64,000 nt of DNA from Deltaproteobacteria bacterium (GTDB taxonomy: Bacteria > Desulfobacterota > Desulfobulbia > Desulfobulbales > JAGXFP01): contig JAGVGT010000021.1 of the NCBI GenBank assembly GCA_020056965.1, forward strand, positions 132,442 through 196,441, read 5' to 3'. A program made the position numbers and the translations under genes. The notes under the pieces were generated by a model. It saw only the letters and a program-made list of their open reading frames with translations. It did not search any database and had not been told where the DNA came from. This document shows positions 59,544-64,000 of this stretch, in pieces; position 1 is the stretch's first letter; every line of letters begins with the position of its first letter.

Positions 59544-61781
59544 ATGGAAAAGAAATATTGTGCATATATCTGCACTGGCTGTGGTATCGGTGAGGCCGTT
59601 GATATCGCGGCTTTGTCCGGTGTGGTATCAGGCGAGATGAAAATGGAGTGCAAGACCCATGCGGTTCTTTGCGGTGAGGTCGGTAAAGGCTTTATCCAGG
59701 CCGATATTGACGCCGGTGTAAATACCGTGGTCATCGGCGCCTGCTCCCCTCGGGTCATGCAGGATGTCTTTGATTTTGGCGCCGACAAGATCACCATTCG
59801 CGCCAATCTGCGTGAGCAGGTGGCTTGGAGCCGCCCCGAGGACGCCAAACCAGACTATACCCAGGAGCTGGCCTCCGATTACATGCGGATGGCCTGTACC
59901 CAGGCCAAAAAAACCGAGCTACCGGAGGCCTACCAGCTGGAGAGCGTCAACAAGCGCGTCCTAGTCATGGGCGGGGGAATCGCCGGTTTGACTGCGGCCC
60001 GCGAAGCTGCTAAGGCCGGTTATCAGGTCACCCTGGTTGAGAAGGCCGAGGCGTTGGGCGGCAAGGCTCTTGGGTGGCGTAAGCAGTTCCCCTCCAAGGC
60101 CCCGTGGACCGATCTGGAAGAATGTTCCATCGATGAAATGGTCAAGGCGGTCACCAGCGAAGGTAATGTCACCGTCAAGACTGCGACCGAGGTGGCTCGG
60201 GTGGCCGGTGCTCCCGGTAATTTCGAAGTGACCTTTAAGGCAGCCGGCACCAAAAGCGAATGGGATGCCCCAGCCAAGGTTGGAGCTGACGAGCAGGATA
60301 AGATCACCAAGGGTGAGATGCCCGATCCCAATGTTGGCCTCAAAATTTACACGGAAAAGAACGCTGATGCCGAAAAATTCGGTTCAGTGGTTCTGGCCAC
60401 CGGCTGGACCCCTGCCGATGTCTCGGAATATACCCATCTTAGCCCGGCCAGCCAGAATGTTGTGACCAATGCCCAGTTCGAAAAGCTGGCCAAGGCCGGC
60501 AAGGTTCCGGCCAAGGTCGCCTTTATCCAGAGCCCCGGCGGCTCCGAGAATGATCGTGATTTCCCTTACTGTAATTCAGTGACCAGCATGGTCGCCTTGA
60601 AGCAGGCCCAGTATGTCCGGGCCGACAATGCCGAAGGCAAGGCCTACATCCTCTATCAGCACATGCGCACCCCGGGCCAGATGGAGTTGTTCTACAAGTC
60701 GGCCCAGAACAATGACGGGATTTTCCTGACCAAGGCGACTGTGACCGGAGTCGAGGAGCAGGGCGATGGCTCTCTGGTGGTCACCGCCAAGGACACCCTC
60801 CTGAACGAGGATCTTACTCTCGCAGTGGATATGGTGGTTTTGGCCGCCGGTCTGGTGCCTACCACCAAGGACCAGCCCACGGTCAACCTGGCCTACCGCC
60901 AGGGTCCAGGCTTCCTGGATCTCGACCTGTTTGACGGCTATGCCGATTCTCATTTCATCTGCTTCCCCTATGAGACCAGGCGTACCGGGGTTTACACCTG
61001 CGGCGGTGTCCGCAAGGCGATGACCATGGAGGAGACTGTCGACGATGCCACCGGCGCCGCTCTCAAGGCTATCCAATGCATCGAGTCGGCTGATCGGGGC
61101 GTTTCGGTCCATCCCCGTTCCGGGGATAATTCCTTTCCGGAGTTCTTCTTTCAGCGCTGCACCCAGTGCAAACGTTGCACGGAAGAATGTCCCTTCGGTG
61201 CCCTAGATGACGATGAGAAGGGCACCCCGCTGCCCAATCCCACCCGCTGTCGTCGTTGTGGTACCTGCATGGGTGCCTGTCCCGAGCGGATTATCAACTT
61301 CAAGAACTACAACATCGACATGATCGGCTCGATGATTAAGGCCATTGACGTGCCTGATGACGATGAGGATAAGTTGCGTTTCGCCGTTCTGGTCTGCGAG
61401 AACGACGCCTATCCGGCCATCGATATGGCTGCCATGCGTCGCAAGGGTATTAGTAACTTGGTTCGCTTCGTACCGGTCCGCTGTCTTGGTTCGGTGAACA
61501 TGGTCTGGATCAAGGATGCTCTTTCCTCAGGATTGGACGGGGTCATGCTGCTGGGCTGCCGCTATGGCGACGATTACCAGTGCCATTTCGTCAAGGGCAG
61601 CGAGATTGCCAATAAGCGGATGGACAACATCGGTGAAACCCTCAAAAGCCTGGGCCTTGAGCCTGAGCGAGTCAAGGTCAACCAGGTGGCGATCACCGAC
61701 TTTGACAAGGTGCCGCAGCTTGTTCAGGACTTTGTTGACGAGATCGTGGCGCTTGGTCCCAACCCTTTCAAGGGCTTCTAA
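59544..61781 (+). CDS. qmoB: Quinone-interacting oxidoreductase subunit QmoB
   Basis: A 745-residue HdrA-like subunit with a C-terminal MvhD domain. N-terminal CAYICTGCGIGEAVDI and GACSPRVMQDVF, FAD site VMGGGIAGLTAAREAAKAG, ferredoxin clusters CTQCKRCTEECPFGA and CRRCGTCMGACPER, and the MvhD part (about residues 610-745; LVCENDAYPAIDMA, RCLGSVNMVW, LLGCRYGDDYQCHF). ATG 59544 follows AGGAGGTGAC; GTG 59535 is less likely. This architecture is the one associated with electron-confurcating Hdr modules. Confidence 0.96.
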   Translation: MEKKYCAYICTGCGIGEAVDIAALSGVVSGEMKMECKTHAVLCGEVGKGFIQADIDAGVNTVVIGACSPRVMQDVFDFGADKITIRANLREQVAWSRPEDAKPDYTQELASDYMRMACTQAKKTELPEAYQLESVNKRVLVMGGGIAGLTAAREAAKAGYQVTLVEKAEALGGKALGWRKQFPSKAPWTDLEECSIDEMVKAVTSEGNVTVKTATEVARVAGAPGNFEVTFKAAGTKSEWDAPAKVGADEQDKITKGEMPDPNVGLKIYTEKNADAEKFGSVVLATGWTPADVSEYTHLSPASQNVVTNAQFEKLAKAGKVPAKVAFIQSPGGSENDRDFPYCNSVTSMVALKQAQYVRADNAEGKAYILYQHMRTPGQMELFYKSAQNNDGIFLTKATVTGVEEQGDGSLVVTAKDTLLNEDLTLAVDMVVLAAGLVPTTKDQPTVNLAYRQGPGFLDLDLFDGYADSHFICFPYETRRTGVYTCGGVRKAMTMEETVDDATGAALKAIQCIESADRGVSVHPRSGDNSFPEFFFQRCTQCKRCTEECPFGALDDDEKGTPLPNPTRCRRCGTCMGACPERIINFKNYNIDMIGSMIKAIDVPDDDEDKLRFAVLVCENDAYPAIDMAAMRRKGISNLVRFVPVRCLGSVNMVWIKDALSSGLDGVMLLGCRYGDDYQCHFVKGSEIANKRMDNIGETLKSLGLEPERVKVNQVAITDFDKVPQLVQDFVDEIVALGPNPFKGF

Positions 61782-61807
61782 GGTCGGGTTGTTTATTGCA
61801 CTCGGAT

Positions 61808-61839
61808 CTGCGGCAACCGTCTAATGGCGGTTGCCGCAG
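61808..61839 (+). promoter_or_regulatory. Hairpin between qmoB and qmoC
   Basis: CTGCGGCAACCG (61808-61819) pairs perfectly with CGGTTGCCGCAG (61828-61839). No T-run follows. Probably an mRNA stabiliser or processing site setting qmoAB and qmoC levels apart. Confidence 0.5.
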
Positions 61840-61925
61840 GTGTAACGAAAATTGGTGATTAACCATAAGTTGTTTGAAACATCGAAGGTTCTCGTAATTG
61901 AGAAGGGACTAGGGGAGGAAACGAA

Positions 61926-63158
61926 ATGTCTGTATCCATGAGGGTTGAACCCGATCTTGATTTTATCAAATATCTGAAGAGTGCCGGTGGCGATTCTGTC
62001 AAGAAATGCTACCAGTGCGCCACCTGTTCGGTGGTCTGCCCGCTGTCAGCCGACGGCAAACCTTTTCCGCGTAAGGAGATGATCTGGGCGCAGTGGGGTC
62101 TGAAGGACCGGCTGATCGCTGATCCCGATGTCCTGCTTTGCCATCAGTGCGGGGATTGTACTGCCAATTGCCCCCGAGGTGCTAAGCCCGGTGATGTGCT
62201 GGGCGCTATCCGTGCCTATGCCTACACCTGTTACGGTTTTCCGCAGGGCTTGGCTAAGATGTGCAGCAGCGGCAAGGGGCTCCCGATGATGATTCTCATC
62301 CCGGTGGTGCTGATCGGAGTTCTGTTTGCCTTGGCCAACGGCGGTATGCACCTGCCTAGCGTCGAAGAGTTCAAGGAGGTTGGTTTCGGTCACTTCTTCG
62401 GACATTGGGATTTCTTTTGGTTGACCAAGAACGTCTTCTTCATCGACTTGATCTTCGTACCCGCTTTTCTTTTTGCCGCCTTTGCCTCTTTTAAAGGTGC
62501 CAAAGCCATGTGGGACAAAATGAGTGAGTCGCTCGGCGGCAATCGTGAATTCCGCCCCTCGGTGGTCCAGTTTGTCGTGGAGTTCCTGGCTCCGGCGGTG
62601 GTTGAAACCCTCCAGCACAAACGTTTTAATCAGTGCGGAACCAATCAGAACCGGGTCAAGGGGCATTTGCCGTTGGTCCTGGCCTTTTTAGCCCTGCTGT
62701 TTGTTACGGGTTACAGCTTTTTAAGCAAGGATGTCGTTTCATTGTTTGTGGGTGAGGAACTTCGAGCCTATCTCCATGGTCCGATTCCCATGGCGAATCC
62801 GGTGAAGTTGCTGGCCAACATCGGGGCAATTGCCCTGATCATCGGGGTTGGCATCCTTTGGGCCAATCGTTCTCAGGCCGAGGAAGAGCAGGGCACAACT
62901 GCTACCTTCTATGACTGGTTTTTGATCGGAGAAATTATGGCTGTCGGCATCACCGGACTTGGTGCTGAATTGATTCGTTTACTAGGTATTCCTTCCCTAG
63001 CCTATTTTCTGTACTTTCTGCACCTGGTGTCGATCTTCATGCTGTTTCTCTATATGCCATACACCAAGTTTGCCCACCTGGTGTATCGTACTGTGGCCAT
63101 GGCCTTTGAACGCTACCGTCAGAGCGCTTTTGTTAGCCCGGCCGTCGGCGGTAAATGA
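61926..63158 (+). CDS. qmoC: Quinone-interacting oxidoreductase membrane subunit QmoC
   Basis: A 410-residue fusion of an HdrC-like iron-sulfur domain (CYQCATCSVVCPLS and CHQCGDCTANCPRG) and a cytochrome b-like membrane domain with about six helices (from about residue 115; PMMILIPVVLIGVLFAL, LVLAFLALLFVTGYSF, LALIIGVGILWA). It oxidises menaquinol and passes electrons through heme b to QmoAB. Conserved His residues occur in the helices. GGGGAGGAAACG precedes ATG 61926. Confidence 0.96.
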   Translation: MSVSMRVEPDLDFIKYLKSAGGDSVKKCYQCATCSVVCPLSADGKPFPRKEMIWAQWGLKDRLIADPDVLLCHQCGDCTANCPRGAKPGDVLGAIRAYAYTCYGFPQGLAKMCSSGKGLPMMILIPVVLIGVLFALANGGMHLPSVEEFKEVGFGHFFGHWDFFWLTKNVFFIDLIFVPAFLFAAFASFKGAKAMWDKMSESLGGNREFRPSVVQFVVEFLAPAVVETLQHKRFNQCGTNQNRVKGHLPLVLAFLALLFVTGYSFLSKDVVSLFVGEELRAYLHGPIPMANPVKLLANIGAIALIIGVGILWANRSQAEEEQGTTATFYDWFLIGEIMAVGITGLGAELIRLLGIPSLAYFLYFLHLVSIFMLFLYMPYTKFAHLVYRTVAMAFERYRQSAFVSPAVGGK

Positions 63159-63167
63159 TAGTTTCTC

Positions 63168-63200
63168 ACCCCCCGCTGCCTAGGTAGTAGGGGGTATTTT
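63168..63200 (+). terminator. Terminator after qmoC
   Basis: ACCCCCCGCTGCC pairs imperfectly with GGTAGTAGGGGGT around the centre, followed by ATTTTAT. Confidence 0.8.
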
Positions 63201-63278
63201 ATCGTCTCGACTAAACGTACGGTTTGGTTAAAAAAAGGGTTGATGTTTATTTGTGATGTTATTAGTATGTCGCGTCTC

Positions 63279-63354
63279 GCTGGCGTAGCTCAATTGGCAG
63301 AGCAGCTGATTTGTAATCAGCAGGTTGCGGGTTCAAGTCCCATCGCCAGCTCCA
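63279..63354 (+). tRNA. tRNA-Thr (TGT)
   Basis: A 76-base cloverleaf with acceptor GCTGGCG/CGCCAGC, anticodon loop TTTGTAA (TGT, codon ACA) and encoded CCA. Confidence 0.95.
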
Positions 63355-63443
63355 GCTTGCCGATTCGGTTGGTGCTTGCGAAATAAATTGTTTCTCGTGC
63401 CTGGAAGCCATGTGCCTAGCGTGCATGGCTTGTTGATTTCAGT

Positions 63444-63528
63444 GGAGGGGTTCCCGAGCGGCCAAAGGGAACAGACTGTAAATCTGTCGGCGGAGCCTAC
63501 GGAGGTTCGAATCCTCCCCCCTCCACCA
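63444..63528 (+). tRNA. tRNA-Tyr (GTA)
   Basis: An 85-base class II tRNA with long variable arm, acceptor GGAGGGG/CCCCTCC, anticodon stem-loop CAGACTGTAAATCTG (GTA) and encoded CCA. Confidence 0.95.
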
Positions 63529-63599
63529 CATTCAACTTTATCTGCTAGGTACCTTTTTGCTTTCGTCTGGCGGGCAGTTTGAAGGCTTCTGTGCGATAA

Positions 63600-63675
63600 G
63601 CGGGAATAGCTCAATTGGTAGAGCATCAGCCTTCCAAGCTGAGGGTCGCGGGTTCGAAACCCGTTTCCCGCTCCA
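63600..63675 (+). tRNA. tRNA-Gly (TCC)
   Basis: A 76-base cloverleaf with acceptor GCGGGAA/TTCCCGC, anticodon loop CTTCCAA (TCC, codon GGA) and encoded CCA. Confidence 0.95.
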
Positions 63676-63741
63676 GGAAGAAACCGGCTTGGCGTGCTTT
63701 TGAGAAAGTTGGAGAGCCGTCGGTATAAATTTTACCAGGTA

Positions 63742-63817
63742 GCCCACGTAACTCAGTTGGCAGAGTACTTCCTTGGTAAGGAAGAAGTCACCGGTTCGAA
63801 TCCGGTCGTGGGCTCCA
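63742..63817 (+). tRNA. tRNA-Thr (GGT)
   Basis: A 76-base cloverleaf with acceptor GCCCACG/CGTGGGC, anticodon loop TTGGTAA (GGT, codon ACC) and encoded CCA. The Thr-Tyr-Gly-Thr-tuf order is the classical one. Confidence 0.95.
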
Positions 63818-63901
63818 TGGGATTTTGGCAAGGTTGCTTCCGTTCTCGTGGATGAAGCCTCGGCAATAATTGTTTGAATTCAATGGCATAGGAGAATTGA
63901 T

Positions 63902-64000
63902 ATGGCAAAGAAGAAATTTGAAAGGACCAAGCCGCACGTAAATATCGGGACGATCGGACACATCGATCACGGTAAGACTACGCTGACCTCGGCAATCACC
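63902..64000 (+). CDS. tuf: Elongation factor Tu, 3'-truncated by window edge
   Basis: The first 33 codons of EF-Tu: [20 protein letters not shown] then the G1 motif IDHGKTTL. The usual residue before His in [10 protein letters not shown] is Val and here is Ile, a common variant. The gene follows the four-tRNA array, as tufB does in E. coli, and is probably cotranscribed with it. The remainder lies beyond the window. Confidence 0.96.
   Translation, partial: MAKKKFERTKPHVNIGTIGHIDHGKTTLTSAIT

Noticed and set aside
63333..63970. Short minus-strand open frames across the tRNA array
   Set aside because: They run through tRNA genes on the opposite strand and have no ribosome-binding sites.

Overview
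The window is about 60 percent GC, densely coded, and reads as a chromosomal segment of a strictly anaerobic sulfur-metabolising member of the Desulfobacterota, most likely the Desulfobulbales. The evidence is a complete aprBA-qmoABC block (APS reductase and its quinone-linked partner complex), an rnfCDGEAB-apbE ion-pumping ferredoxin:NAD complex, selA, a MetF-type methylenetetrahydrofolate reductase with the Cys-rich C-terminal domain, and a three-gene split glutamate synthase. No phage, plasmid, transposase or CRISPR array was seen. Species-level placement is inference.

Layout. 1-3.2 kb: two secreted proteins made almost entirely of 35- and 36-residue tandem repeats (the first runs off the left edge), plus a small secreted protein sharing their terminal signature; these look like surface beta-solenoid or amyloid-like proteins. 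3.3-10.2 kb (minus): metF-like gene, then the compact operon selA / degenerate GGDEF-TPR / LOG protein / M48 protease. 10.4-18.4 kb: aat (plus), then apbE and rnfBAEGDC on the minus strand, with a structured leader ending in an intrinsic terminator upstream of rnfC. 18.9-24.6 kb: histidine kinase, QseG-like protein and sigma-54 response regulator (the GlrK-QseG-GlrR order), followed by a near-consensus sigma-54 promoter, a candidate small RNA and a MopE-like metal-binding-repeat c-type cytochrome. 25-30.1 kb: split glutamate synthase; then tRNA-Lys, a COG2509 flavoprotein and bipA (minus).

34-51 kb is the division and cell wall (dcw) cluster: mraZ, rsmH, ftsL, ftsI-like, murE, murF, mraY, murD, a 72-residue Cys-rich ORF, murG, murC, murB, ftsQ, ftsA, ftsZ. 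Two things are abnormal. The FtsI position holds a penicillin-binding-protein-like polypeptide whose catalytic SxxK lysine and SxN motif are lost, and ftsW is missing from its normal place between murD and murG, where the small Cys-rich ORF sits instead. Paired loss of the two catalytic halves of the septal FtsW-FtsI synthase from an otherwise complete cluster is the most striking observation here.

51-55 kb: a radical SAM protein, a second histidine kinase and a YkgJ-type Cys-cluster protein. 55.3-63.2 kb: aprBA and qmoABC, separated by strong hairpins. The right end is the classical tRNA-Thr, -Tyr, -Gly, -Thr array followed by the first 33 codons of tuf.

Functionally, Rnf couples ferredoxin and NAD to a transmembrane ion gradient, while AprBA and QmoABC link the menaquinone pool to APS/sulfite interconversion. 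ApbE would flavinylate RnfG and RnfD. Intergenic stretches carry at least four kinds of palindromic interspersed repeat, several inside operons (rnfC-rnfD, rnfB-apbE, ftsQ-ftsA).
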